Assembly (NCBI RefSeq): GCF_026914185.1
Contig: NC_070574.1
Span: forward strand, 3,286,501-3,350,500
Length of the DNA stretch: 64,000 nt
Direction: 5' to 3'
Source: Puccinia triticina
Taxonomy: Eukaryota > Basidiomycota > Pucciniomycetes > Pucciniales > Pucciniaceae
Positions 32,391-43,942 of this stretch are shown here, one piece after another. The notes beneath the pieces are model-generated. The model searched no databases. It was not told the DNA's origin and saw only the letters and a list, made by a program, of their open reading frames with translations. Within the stretch, counting starts at the first letter, position 1, and the number at the start of each line of letters is the position of its first letter. Made by a program: the position numbers and the translations under genes.

Positions 32391-32773
32391 TTATCCCAAA
32401 TTTTACGCGGGAGCAGAAAGTTCATTTGGCTGAGAGGTTTTTAAAATTTTTATAGCTCCTCCCCCAGCCTCTCCACCAATATGCCCTATCTGTACCCTAT
32501 GCTACTTTTCTTTCTCTACATTTTGGTCTACTCAGATTTTTTCTATCTCAATCTGTTGACCTTTTCAAAAGATCAAAAATGCACAAGTCTTCCAAATGAG
32601 GCTCCACTTGTTTGGGACTCCAGGAGTTGTTTTTCTGGCTACAAGATAGATAAGTGGCTCAAATTGATTGCAAGAACAGAACCTACAGCTCTGTGTATTC
32701 AGTTTTTCTATATTGGTTGGGATTTTTAGTGTAGCAGATCCTTTCTGCTCCTGCTTAAATCAAGATATAACTC

Positions 32774-32845
32774 ATAAGCCTCTCCTGCGGAGAGCCCTCC
32801 GGGCGGGGTCCCCCGGACCCTCCGTTCAAGAGGCTTAGTTAAGCT
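32774..32845. repeat. Small GC-rich hairpin repeat, copy
   Basis: Left end CATAAGCCTCTCC; right end AAGAGGCTTAGTTAAGCT. The middle is GGGCGGGGTCCCCCGGACCC. Variant with AGGCTTA instead of GGGACTT. Confidence 0.55.
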
Positions 32846-33186
32846 AGGAGCGGCCCCTCCCCCTTATCGCCAATGAGTCAAGGGCATTGTGAGGTGCTTT
32901 GGCTTGTCGGGTTTCTGGCACTGTTGGACTTTTTTGTGTGACGGAGAAACATTTATGCCTTGCCCGAGATGTATATTGAGACTCACAAAATCCGGAAAGC
33001 GAGGGCTGGATTTTTGTACACTACTGATACTACTACTAATGTACTGGTTAAACAAAAAAACAGAGATAAGGAGGGAGACATAATGTAACTGACTGGACTG
33101 CTCAGACGAGGTAAAGCAGCACTGATGAAACAAAATAATAATAATAGGATGTTATATATCGTGATTTTCCCGGGGGTATGAATGCT

Positions 33187-33729
33187 TCAATCCTTCTTCT
33201 AAATAACATGAGAAAGGAGAAGATATAAGTCAGAATATAAGTTGTGAGGTAAAGGTAAACGAGACGAACCTGGGGTTGAACGGAAGACTGAGCCTGAAGG
33301 AACTGAGCCTGGTAAGTCTCGAAGACGCTAGCCCGGGGAGCATCGCAAGGGGCGGTAGTAGGAGTAGGAGGGAGCGGGGAGAAGGACTCCTTCGACTGGC
33401 TGAGATGGGGAGCTTTGAGGATAGCGGAGGACGGGCCGAAGGGGCTGCGCGGGGCCGGAGGCTCGACGGGCGACCGGATCGGGACTAGCGCCGGCGAACG
33501 TCCACCACGGGAGAAGCCGCTGCCACCTTCAGTCAGTCGTCCCTGCACAACACCCGTCGGAAGGTGGTAGCTCAAGGTGAGCACCGGTTTGGGCCGCTTG
33601 GTTCGCATCTCTGGAACTGTTCCCTCAGGCGATGCTGGATTACAAAACATAAGACCGTTAGAAATTTATGTCGAACGCTACTGTTATAGCGCCCTGGAGG
33701 AACTCACAGTTGGGCGATTTGAAGTCCAT
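33187..33729 (-). CDS. Small Ser/Pro-rich protein of unknown function (132 aa)
   Basis: Three exons: 33708-33729, 33270-33634 and 33187-33198; 132 residues. The first exon codes MDFKSPN and joins at AAC T/CA to SPEGTVPEMRTKRPKPVLTL; the last exon is only 12 nt (KKD and stop). Introns are 73 and 71 bp with GT-AG ends. After an ordered-looking start the protein is Ser/Pro-rich, with repeated short PRSPFGP/APRSP-type words, and ends in a helical ASVFETYQAQFLQAQ segment. Family not recognised. The intron sizes, clean frame and composition contrast argue for a real gene; the terminal mini-exon is the least certain part. Confidence 0.6.
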
Positions 33730-36329
33730 TGTGATGTCCGTTTCGGTGGGTTATGAGCAGGGTTTAAGCTGTACTGAAAACGGATTTCTTGGGCGGAATG
33801 GTTGCAAAGAGAGAAGCGCAAACAGAAGTGTTTCAAAGGAATTGGTTGCTGCTAGCTGTAGAGGACGGATGGAGCAGAGAAGCGAAGACCAGTGCACTGT
33901 TTTTTGGTTGGGATGATTGATGAGTTGGGGAGGAAGTGAAGGAAGGGGCATCCTTTCCTGCTCTTATTTATACCCTGAATCCATCGCTGCATTTGCAGAG
34001 GGATCATGCATGTACGCAGCAGGCATGAAGAATCCGGGGGTGCCTGGGCTGCTAGACTGCTGCCCTGTTGGTCGGAATGCTGCTCGCATCGTGTGCCTGC
34101 ACCCTTAGCGGACACCGAGCAGTTGGGCGTGGAACCACTAACTTGATCACAAGTGCCTCTTCCGAGGGTCTGGTACAGCCTGGCTGGCGCGGAGCGACCC
34201 TGGGGAAGCGAGCCTCCGTTCAAGGAGCTTACTTTAACAAAGTCGCTCCTCTGCGGGGCTGAATGGGGAGCAGAGTGCCGCCGACCGCAGGGAGGGACTC
34301 ACGACTTGTGTCGGGGTGCTCGCCTGTGAGCATACCGGATACTCTGGTTGGCGTTCAAAGGCCTGTTGCTTGCTCGTTTTGCGAGGTACGGTTCGGACCA
34401 TGGATGGATGCGCATGCATCTTGTCTGTCTTTCTTTCGACTCCGATTTTGAAGAGTCACTCGAACAAAGGAGACAAAACAGAAAAGAAACTTTCCCCGCT
34501 CGGACCTGCGGGGCCAGGCACCGCCCAAGAAGAGGGGTTCTTGGAGACTTGCTGCCTTTTTCCAAAAATCCATCAAAAAAAACCTGATGGTTTGATGATA
34601 AGGTGATGAGCTAAAATGAGCAACGTCTGTATGTATCACCTTAACTCCTGATGAAATGGTAGGGACAGCTTCGAAGCTGCAAGCTGGAAAATTCAGAAAG
34701 TGAATTTCCCATCACTTTTTGGTGGGTGCTCTCCCAGACAAACCGTTGCTTTTAGGAAGTCCCCCGAACTGGCCCGAGGCGCGCGAGCACTGTCGGGAAG
34801 CGACCCTCCGAAGTAGGGACTTGAACACCCTACCTCGCAAAACAGTAGGCTGCAGAAATCCCATTTGGCTGGGGAAAACTTTCAAAAACTTCAACTCTTG
34901 ATATCTCAACTCAGGGAGGCTATCAAAAGTATGAGCAGACAGAGTTGTCCGCCTACATCTACCCTTCCACCTGCCACCACCCTGAGGCAGTGGTGCTCTA
35001 GTTCTGCCTTTGAATCCGAAAAGGGAAATCAGGAATTTGTGAGACTTCAAAAAAATGTCTTTTTTTTCAAACCATCTGACACATGCCAAAACTTTGCTTA
35101 TGTACAACATCCCTTGAGTCTGACAGAAAAATACAAGCTGTCATAAGGTGACTCAATTGATTTTTTAAAGCACATCAGACAGTTACCCAATGTGAGACTC
35201 CAAAAGCAGTTTGCACCTCTTATGGCTGAATTTAGAGAAGTATGTGTGGGGAAACCCCTGCCTCTCTGAAAGACAATGACTGACATCACCCCCAGCTAGG
35301 CTGGAAGCAAGAAGACAGTGGTCTAGTGTAGTTGAATACTTTTCTCACAAGTGGTTCACAATGTGAATGGACTGTGTATTGCAAAATATAAAGCTAGTAT
35401 TTTATTATGTGGTGGAGAGTCTGAGGGTGACAATTTATTTGAATCTTGTGGGGGGAATGATCTCCTGGATTGGATCCAATCTGATGGGGGGAAAAGGAAG
35501 AGAGAGCCCCTCCTTATATAGCAAAATGTGAGGCATTTGTGCTGGTGGTCTATGTACATGAGGGGTTTTGGCTGATATTTTGGCTGGTCTGCTGTGCAGA
35601 ATACAGCTATGTATAGTGTGGCAGTGTGGACATGAGCAAATTTACCTTGTGGTCTAGTTACAAGTGTGGCTTACACAGCCCTCTGGTTGCTATGGAGTCT
35701 TCTCAAGTGACCTGCACAGCTTTCTGTATTGCTGTGTAGTCTGCTTGAGTGACTTGTACAGCCCCATGGTTACTATGCAGCTTTATTAATGTGGCTTTTG
35801 GTTGCTAGGATACTGTAATAAGTGGCTTGTGGTTGCTACACAGCTGCATATGAGGCTTGTAAAGGGTGGTATGTAAGCTATATACATTCAGTTGTGTACG
35901 GCTGTGTATGTAAACTGGAGGGAGTGTGTGTATCAAAAGAGGGTGTAATGTAACACTACATATGTAAACTAGAAAGTTTTGAATTTTTCCATCCAGAACA
36001 AAAGCGTCTACCACAACAATGCATGTGATTATCAAGAATCAAGAAGTTGGATTTTGGCTCTCAGGTTTCAGAAAAACATGCACTAAAACATCTGCTAGCA
36101 CTTGCAAGAAGGCAGTCAAACGTCTTGTCTTGGATAATTATTTAAAAATCAGGTGTGTGTGTTGAAAATATAAAAAGAAATGTGAGCAGAGAGCCATTCC
36201 TCTTGTGCATCTTTTGGGGTAGCTCACTTCCTCATGTATGTTTGTGTAGTTTCTACAGAACAAAACATGACAAAAGGTTGAAATCACACTTCTGCTGCCT
36301 TATACTGTTTTGTGAGGTAGTACTAGGGT
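33730..36329. other. Gene-free repeat stretch
   Basis: Starts with the promoter side of the 33187-33729 gene. Two rearranged hairpin-repeat copies lie at about 34151-34225 and 34234-34302 and a fragment near 34795-34830. 35600-35850 is a decayed tandem of about 60-bp units built on ACAGCC...GGTTGCTATG and AGTCTTCTCAAGTGAC. No gene is supported. Confidence 0.45.
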
Positions 36330-36402
36330 GTAAGTCCCTTCTTTGGAGGGTTGCTTTGCAACAGCGCTTGTGCACCTCCAATCAAGGGACTTAGCTAAGT
36401 TT
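36330..36402. repeat. Small GC-rich hairpin repeat, copy
   Basis: Left end TGTAAGTCCCTTC with TTTGGAGGG; right end CAAGGGACTTAGCTAAGTTT. Followed by two direct copies of a GAGGTTNAGCTTAAAAGCCACTCA unit at about 36420-36481. Confidence 0.6.
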
Positions 36403-37798
36403 CCCTCTGGGTTTCTCCGGGAGGTTTAGCTTAAAAGCCACTCAGGGTTTCTCTGAGAGGTTGAGCTTAAAAGCCACTCATGGTCATGAGCGGGTCTGGG
36501 CAACAGACCACAGTAGGGCTGGACCCCAGCAACAGGGTCAACAGGTATATCCAACCCAACAGGTTGGGAGCCGGGAGTGTATTTTTCAAAAAATACCCAT
36601 TGGGTATTATCCGGTATGAGAGTTGGGGCACTCCACTGATCTCACAGGTACCAACGGTGTGAGAATAAAAGCTGGTAAGTCAGTGGAAATGTTTGCTAAC
36701 TGCCTCCTTCAAGAATATTTGTGTCCGGGCTGTGTGATTATTGGTGACTTGGCTCCGCACTGCTACTTTCCGCTAGCCTTCAGCGCTCCTTTATAAGCCT
36801 GATCTATAGCGTAATAATCCGCAAGTGAATAAAGCTCCGTGCTCCGCAAGTAACTCTTAAGGTAAAGATAAAGGTCACATATATCTTTCCTAGTACTCTA
36901 GTACATCCGTAAGTGTAAGTACAATAATGAGTAATCCGTAAGATCATAGGATAATAGGATAATAATCAAAGAGAAATCCCTGAGACCTTGTCCCATCCTT
37001 CCCTCCTTGCATTTCACTGTTCCCACCAAATCCCACACTAGTCCTCCAGCTCCGCCTGCTTTTCCGCACTAGTCCTCCAGCTCTGCCTGCTTTTCCGCAC
37101 GTCAGTCTCCCAGACTCCGCTCCTCTTCAACGCTTGACCTCCCACCGTCCTCTGTCTAGCCCCCGCCAGTCAGTCTCTCACCACCGCCTTCACCCCAGTA
37201 CCACCCGCTGGTGGAACCCGCTCCGGCTGCCAAGGCTCACCCGCTGAAGTGCCGCTGCTACCAGTCCACGTGTGTGTAGTCTGCTGCAGTCCAGCCCTGC
37301 CTTTCCCACTCCAATCCAAATACCCGATCCAAAATCTGTGATCCGCAATCTGTGCATTCCAGTCCGCGTGTGACTTTCCATAAGCTTTCTTAGTGTGCTT
37401 TTCTGACATCATCCTCAGTGCTTATGTCACCGGAAAGCACTCTGCCTGAGCCGCTCTGTGCATTCCCGCCCGCGCTATCCCCGAGTGGACATTCTACCAC
37501 ACATGCCTATATAAATCACCACAACGGGTATTTGGTCTCAGGGACATAAGCCTGAGACTGGATGACTTCCTGTCAAGATCTGTGGGCCTCCCAGAAGTGA
37601 TATAGAGCCCACAAAGCTAGATTTCCCTGCAAAAATCTAGACTTTTTGGGTCTAAACCGGCATCTGTGGGGGTTTCAGATTGCACAGGAAGTCCTCGACT
37701 ACTTTCAGTGACCTTTTTTATTGCAATTTTTCAGGAAAAATAGGTCTGAACAAATGTAAATTCAAAATAGATGAAGTAGTTTGAAAGTAATAAATAAA
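36403..37798. other. Repeat-derived stretch, no gene
   Basis: 36480-36600 has CCAACCCAACAGGTTGGGAG-type inverted words. 36660-37530 resembles an LTR or promoter-like piece (CTTTATAAGCC, CTATATAAATC) with direct copies of a CACTAGTCCTCCAGCTC unit, but no end pair was found. 37559-37700 resembles 15610-15720. No coding sequence. Confidence 0.35.
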
Positions 37799-38726
37799 GG
37801 GGCTTGGTTAATTGACTACCTTTTTTTTGACTTCCAACTACCAAATGTGGTTTAAGTCAGGAGGACTGCTACCCAACATTGCACCTGGGTCGCGCGGACC
37901 AAAAATTGAACCAGGCGCAATTTGGTAGTTGGAAGTCAAAAATGAAAATACAAAATGGTAGTCGGATTTGTAATTTTTGCAAAAATGGCAAAAATAAATA
38001 AATCATAACTCCTCACGGCGTGGCCCAAGCCCCGCCAAAATTTTACAGAGGGCAGAACACCCTCTCAAGAGCATATGGTGAGCTGCACGGCATTAGCACA
38101 CCTCAGGAATGGGGTTTGCTACTGTGCGTGCATTTTGGCTGGGGTCCTACTTAGGGACACCACCAAAACCATAGCCACAGTACCCCAAAGGGTCCAAAAC
38201 TTTACATTGTACAAAAAAAGCCCTGAAATCGATATGATTAGCTGAATGGCATTTTCCTGAAGTGTACTACTGTGCGCACATTTTGGCTGGTGTCCTACTA
38301 AGTAACACAGAGCTTAATCTGGGCACTGTAAAACTTTGGGACCCTTTGGGGCACCGTGGCTATGGTTTTGGTGGTGTTACTTAGTAGGACACCAGCCAAA
38401 ATACGCGCACAGTAGCACACCCCATTCCTGAGGTGTACTAATGCCGTGCAGCTCACCATATGCTCTTGAGAGGGTTTTCTTCCCTCTACAAAATTTTGGC
38501 GGGGCTTGGGCCCCGCCGTGAGGAGTGATGAATTTTTGTTTTATTTTTGCCATTTTTGTAAAAATTAAAAATCTGACTACCATTTTTTATTTCCATTTTT
38601 GACTTCCAACTACCAAATTTTGCCTGGGTCAATTTTTGGTCCGTGAACGTTTGGTAGCGGTCCTCCCAACGTAAACCGCGTTTGGTAGTCGGAAGTCAAA
38701 AAAATTAGTCAATTAAACAAGCCCCC
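37799..38726. mobile_element. Foldback element, 928 bp, almost entirely inverted repeat
   Basis: The left arm (37799 to about 38215) and right arm (about 38330 to 38726) are imperfect inverted copies along their whole length, for example TTGACTTCCAACTACCAAAT, TGGTGAGCTGCACGGCATTA and CCACCAAAACCATAGCCAC all recur inverted. AAATAAA flanks both sides (37792-37798, 38727-38733). Ends begin GGGGCTTG. No coding capacity. A transcript through it would fold into a hairpin of roughly 400 bp. Confidence 0.75.
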
Positions 38727-38733
38727 AAATAAA

Positions 38734-39280
38734 TTATTTGATCCTATTTGGGGGCTTCAGTGGCCTTGTATTTTTTATAAGGGAGTGGATCTAAGTCTTC
38801 AATTGTTTGATTCCACTCCTTGATACAAAGGAGGTGCTTGACTTGTGGATCAAGACTTGAATGCTGGGGACCAACAATGTTTTTTTGATTTCAAAAAGAC
38901 TTGCTCAGGCAATGCACTGGTGACCAGAATGGCAAGGAAGCCCTTTTCCATTCCTAAGAGCAAAGGGAAGGTTGTATTTTGGTGCTTCCAGTATTCTAAT
39001 ACTTCTGTGTTGCCTGGTTCAGTGAGATCCTTGAGGTATAATGGTATTAATTGATTTCTGTTTGGAGGTCATTTGCTGTCTGTACAGATACAAAAACATC
39101 TGCTAGGATCAAACATTGAACTGGATTTGTTTGTGCCTTGCTGGTACCACACTTCAAGGGACTTTGATCAAAGAGGCAAACCTCCTATTTGAAATTAGAA
39201 AGAATGGTACCTGGATCAAGTCTGATTCCCAGCCTGTCAGACAAGAATGATATGTAGATCATTTTCTATGTAGCCCACTG
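38734..39280. other. Intergenic; short open frame only
   Basis: A 69-codon plus-strand frame at 38845-39054 has no motif and is not called. Nothing else is seen. Confidence 0.4.
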
Positions 39281-39526
39281 GCACTGTCAAGGGGGTTGTA
39301 TTGGTGACAAACCCCTGCAATAAGGTCAACTGGGGTGTCCAATGTAAAATTTGTCTGCCAAACCAATATTATATCAGCAGGGCCTTCCAATACATTATCC
39401 CTTTGTTGGAATGTATGGGTGGGCCCCGCCGATCTACAATTGGTGTGGGAGACCAATATTATATTGGTTGACCCCTGTTGACCTCACCGCAGGAGTTTGC
39501 AACCAATGCAACCCCTTTTGCAGTGC
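39281..39526. mobile_element. MITE with CACTG ends, copy 1
   Basis: Left end GCACTGTCAAGGGGGTTGTA and right end, in reverse complement, GCACTGCAAAAGGGGTTGCA; similarity continues through TTGGT, CAAAC and AGGTCAAC. The interior has CCAATATTATAT in both orientations. A second copy is at 61905-62139. No clear target duplication was found. Confidence 0.6.
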
Positions 39527-41740
39527 AGGTACCCAAGGTTATACCGACAAAATGGGCAAAATACCTGTATCTAACCCTGCACCCAATCTGTTAACCGCAA
39601 GTATTTTTGCAGGAGCATAAGCATTAGCCTTTTTACTTGGGTATTACCATGGCAGGGCTGGATGCTCTTGGTTACTCCACAGGGTCCAGCCCTGCTCACC
39701 AGAGAGGCTTATTTGAAAAAGCACAAAGCTTGCACAAGCTGGATTTGATATACACACCATTATTTATCTCCTTGTTTCTACTTCACTCATCAGATTTTTT
39801 TTTCTTTCTTGGTTTTGCTGACAGGTTGCCATCTGCTTGATTTTCCAGTATTTTCTTTTTATTGTTGCATTCTGACCCCTTCATATTTCAAACTTGACAA
39901 AAGAAGTAGTATGAATGTGCATGTTCCTTTCCATATTGGGTGCAAGCCATGTCAAAGTCCAAAATCTTGAACTTAATTGAAAAAATTCACTTGATGCAAT
40001 CAAGATTTTTTAGTAAAACAAATTACTGAAAAATCAAGAATATGTTATAGATTTATGACATATTCAAACCTAGAATAGATCTGACAAGTATTGAAGATGT
40101 ATTATGCAAACAAGGCCACTCCCACCAAGACCTTGGATTTGACACATTCAAGAAAGGTGCAATTGCATGCTAGGCCCTCCCTCCGGTTGGGGTAACTTGG
40201 CAACCAGCCAAATTTTGCACACCCCTAAACAGGCTAGTACTTGTTAGAATTATGCCCCATGCCCAGAAGAGGGCTTATTTCTCTTTTGTTCTTTTTCATT
40301 CCATCAGGGTCCTTCAGCCACTCAGGCCCCTTTTCCTTGAAGTATTTCATCTGTACCCACATGAAATACAGACATCACTTGGTTCTGAGCCATTGGTAGT
40401 CAGACCTGATCCATTGGAGACTTCTGCACTGCTGTTCTGAGTCCCTGTGCATCCTGTGCACTTGACTTTCTTCAGCTCACTTCACCTCATTCTCAGGCCT
40501 CTGCCCACATTTTCTTCAGTACTTGTGTTACGGTTGCCAGGATGGGTGGCTTTGTCACCAGCCAAACGCTATTCCCAGCAAAACTACCCCAAACAGAGGG
40601 GGGGGATTTGACAAGTTAGTGGTGAGATGGTCTGGGCAGTCTCACCAGAGAGGCTTAATAAGTCACCATTTGGACGCAATTTTATACCTCACAAACACTG
40701 CAAATTCTAACTTAACACAAGTCCCCCTGGTGGGAGGCTCACTGTGACTGGCCAGCCCCTCCCACAGGGAGGGAAATGTGCACAAAGTCAAAAATTTGGC
40801 TGAGAAAGAAATCAGGAATGGCTGGAGGAAAAATATTTAGCCTCACCCAGCCTCCCCCTCAGCTCCTCTCATCTCCCCAATCCCTACCATTTTCACTGTA
40901 CCATTTTTTTTTAAACCAAAGAAATGTAAACTAAGGATCTACAACCATCATGCCTTTTGGATCTTGGATTCAAAAACCTTCAGATATCTGCAGATCCTTA
41001 ACCTTTAGCCACTCAATTGTTGCATTTTGTTGCAGATAGGATATTCAATCTTGCATATTATCAGAAAAACCAAAAACATATCTTCAGGGCAATGGAATAT
41101 CCTTCAGGATCTTCATTTTTGAAACTCAATAACAAGAAGTGGTATCACTGCGGTTGGTCCTTGTCACATGAGGCACAAGCAGAATTAAAGTTCAAAATCT
41201 TGAACTTTTTTTTGACTAAATGCAATTAAAAAAATACTGAAAAATCAGCAAGAAGTAGATGTATCATGTACTGAAATGTAGAAAGAATCTGTAGAGTATT
41301 GAAAGTGCGGTGATGGAAACAATGCTGCTCCCACCATGACCAAAGCCTTGGATCTGGCTCACACCAGAAAAGTGTTTTAGTTTGTAAGTCCCTCCCTCCG
41401 TTTGGGGGTTGTTTGCAACCAGCCAAATGCTGCACAGCCCGCAGGAGGCTGAGCATTATGTTAAGTTTGCCAAAGGAGGGACTTCTGTTGTACCAGGCCC
41501 TCCGAACAACGCTGCAAGTTGAGGATGGTGTGCTGGCAATCCAAAACATACCATTGCTACAGCGTGGGCTCTGAATGCTTGATCTGCACTGGTTTCTGAA
41601 CCTGCCCGACTTCATAACAAAAATTCTACACTGTGCAGCATCTGCCTGCAGCCCAGGGAAAAGCTAACATATGCACCAGCAAGAGTGATTTGATTTGCAA
41701 CAGTAGCAGACTTTATCCCAATACCACCCACAGTTGGTAA
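39527..41740. other. Repeat stretch with two copies of a dispersed repeat
   Basis: Two related segments, about 39930-40230 and 41170-41510, share GAAAAATCA, a GAAAGAAT/ATTGAAG portion, CCACCATGACCAAAGCCTTG and a hairpin-repeat-like end with GGTTGTTTGCAACCAGCCAAAT. A third copy is at about 51400-51590. A full hairpin repeat lies at 40708-40781. No gene is supported. Confidence 0.5.
40708..40781. repeat. Small GC-rich hairpin repeat, copy
   Basis: Left end ACTTAACACAAGTCCCCC; right end CAGGGAGGGAAATGTGCA. Close to the copy at 32313-32390. Confidence 0.6.
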
Positions 41741-42075
41741 TCCTGTTAGTTTACAGGAGCGCAGCGGATGTGGGCCTGATCCATGGAGCGGCGCCTAATG
41801 AGCTCCACCCGGCGCGCTAGCAGCACAGCACCTTCAAGGCGTGGTGAAGCTGCGCAGCGCCGCAAGGGACACCAGGAGGGCACTGAGGCTGCGGCCTGCA
41901 ACCCACAAGGCGGGCCATACCGGAGGTACTCCCGGCCACGCACAAACTAGTTTGTCCGGCTCCAAACACCGCCTTCAACAAACCAATCACCAGGCCGACA
42001 GCTCCTCCAAGGATTAATTTTCGCCCTTTTTCTTTCCAAATATCTCTCCCTTGACAGGCTACAGATACGAAAAAG

Positions 42076-43671
42076 ATGTCGAATAGGCTCACGGACTTAA
42101 CCAACTACGCCAGATCAGCAATGACGGGGAGGACGCCAACAGAACCTGGCCAAGAACCGCAACCGGTGCCAGCCCAGTCTCAACCCAAGCAACAAAGTCG
42201 CCCAGAAGAGACCGGAGGAGGAAGCAAGGAGAAGAACAAAGCCCCTAAGAAGACGATCCCAGCGTCGGACCGCGAAACCAGGTCGTCATCAAAAGCACCA
42301 GCGGAGCCGACCTCCACGGGCGGGGATCGACCAACTCCTATGGAAGGTCCGTCGACCAAGAGCAGTGGCTCAGCAAACGAGGGAACTGCCGTTGCAGACC
42401 GCTACAGATCCCTGTTAGGAGATAAACCAAAGGGCTACAACCCTGGTATGTGACCAACATCCAATGACCAAGGAAGCTCCGTTGAGTGAATCTAACTCCT
42501 GCGCTGTTGCCACAAACTCCTAGCCACAAGCCTCATTGAGACCGACGAGGTAGAGATGTTAACCCCACCAGGCCAAATGGAGACCGAGACCAGGATCAAA
42601 GAACGGATGGTCCAAATGATCAACCGGGCTCTTGCAGCGGAGGACGCCGGCGATCTTGATTGGGCAGCAAGGTTCTTCAACATCGCTGAAGGTCTTGGTA
42701 AGCCGGGAACCAACCCCGCTAAAACCACAGAAAGGCAGCAACCAACCAAGCCACCAACCCCCACCACTACAAGCAGTCAGCTCTTGAAAGTACCCACCGT
42801 CAACCAGGCAGACGACCGGGCGTGGGGCCCCCTACCATCCATCGGACCAGCAGACACGATGCCAGGGGGGATTATCTTCGACGACGCAGCAAGACCGGCC
42901 AGTCACGATGTGGGATTCACCCCATTCTTTGAAAGGAACCTTTGAGAGCTCAGGAGTCCGTTGCCGTTGACCATCTTCAATGAGGTCTGGCAGGACAAGG
43001 CAATCATACACTACGCCAAAAAACGGTCAAAAGCGGATGATAGCAACACCGATCAATACCGCTACACGGGGTACCCTTACCTGTGCGAGTACACCCAAAC
43101 ATACACGGAGTGGTCAATCAATCATCAAGGGTTTCACGCTGCCTTGATCAGGGTTTGCAACTACCCAAAGTTTGCCGGGTGGCTCTTGGCCCACAAGAGG
43201 CATTGCAATCAACTGGTGATCCAACATGGGTTTATGACGGGCCTCCGCTACGACATAAACATACGGATTAACGCCTTCGCGCACCGGGTCATCATGCCAG
43301 ATGGGCAGATTTCAATCAGCAACATCTCGGTGCTCAATGAAGAAATCGCGCAGAAGATTATCGCAAGGACCAGGAAATTTGAAGAGATCAATTTCCCCAA
43401 GAGCCCCTATGCAAAGGGGGGTCCTAGGAAGACTTGGGACCCGGTAACCGGTCAAGATCCAAAAAAAGCCGAGAATGGGTCTGGTAACACGAACGTGAAA
43501 GGAAACGGGGGCAATCACCAGTCAACCAGCAAGAACCAGAACAACCAACAAGGCCAGTCCCCCCCGGAGCGAGGGCAAGGGTCTGGACGGCAGGCGCGGT
43601 CCCAAGGATACAAAGACAACCGCTGGGATGGAGGATACAACGACTGGGGTGGCGACAGAGGAGGCAATTGA
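42076..43671 (+). pseudogene. gag-like protein of the DIRS-like element; intron plus one in-frame TGA
   Basis: Three open stretches (42076-42453, 42556-42945, 42961-43671) all lie in the same frame. The first gap is best read as a 78-bp intron, 42446-42523, with GTATGT donor and CTCCTAG acceptor, joining exons in frame. The second gap is a single TGA at 42943-42945 in the middle of a region that otherwise stays coding (ERNL, stop, ELRSPLPLTIFNEVW); CGA to TGA is the simplest change. The N-terminal part is a Pro/Thr/Ser/Lys-rich disordered region, the middle is a folded gag-type domain (LTIFNEVW, GYPYLCEYTQTY, WLLAHKRHC), and the C-terminus is Asn/Gly/Gln-rich without zinc knuckles. Family assignment is by context with the following RT frame. 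Confidence 0.6.
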
Positions 43672-43942
43672 GGCAATGATTGGGGCGGGGATTGAACGAG
43701 CGGAAAGGAGAGAGGAAGAAACTTTTAGTAAGGCGCTTTGTTGACACCATCTTTGTCGTCTAGCCCCATACCCCCAAAATCTTTGTTGTTGAGGTCTTGT
43801 GTGAGCAACCTACCAGGAAGCTCGGCCCCCCCCCTTTTTTGTCTAGCGGGCAGGAGCGTAACCCCAAAGCATAGAATATACCCAATACCATGTGTATATT
43901 TTCTTCAGGTTAGAATAGTAATCTAATAAGTTTCATGCTTGT

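Larger units (their letters stand above)
31524..33186. other. Intergenic with GC-rich palindromic stretch and two hairpin repeats
   Basis: No gene is supported. 32050-32300 is rich in GCGCTA/TAGCGC and AGCGGG words in both orientations, like the interior of the nested element at 6557-6989, and may be a relic of it. Hairpin repeats lie at 32313-32390 and 32774-32845. Confidence 0.45.

Noticed and set aside
36660..37530. Solo LTR
   Set aside because: TATA-like words are present but no TG...CA ends with a matching target duplication could be found.
42943..42945. TGA read as selenocysteine or programmed readthrough in gag
   Set aside because: No SECIS-like structure or readthrough context was seen; CGA-to-TGA mutation explains it more simply.
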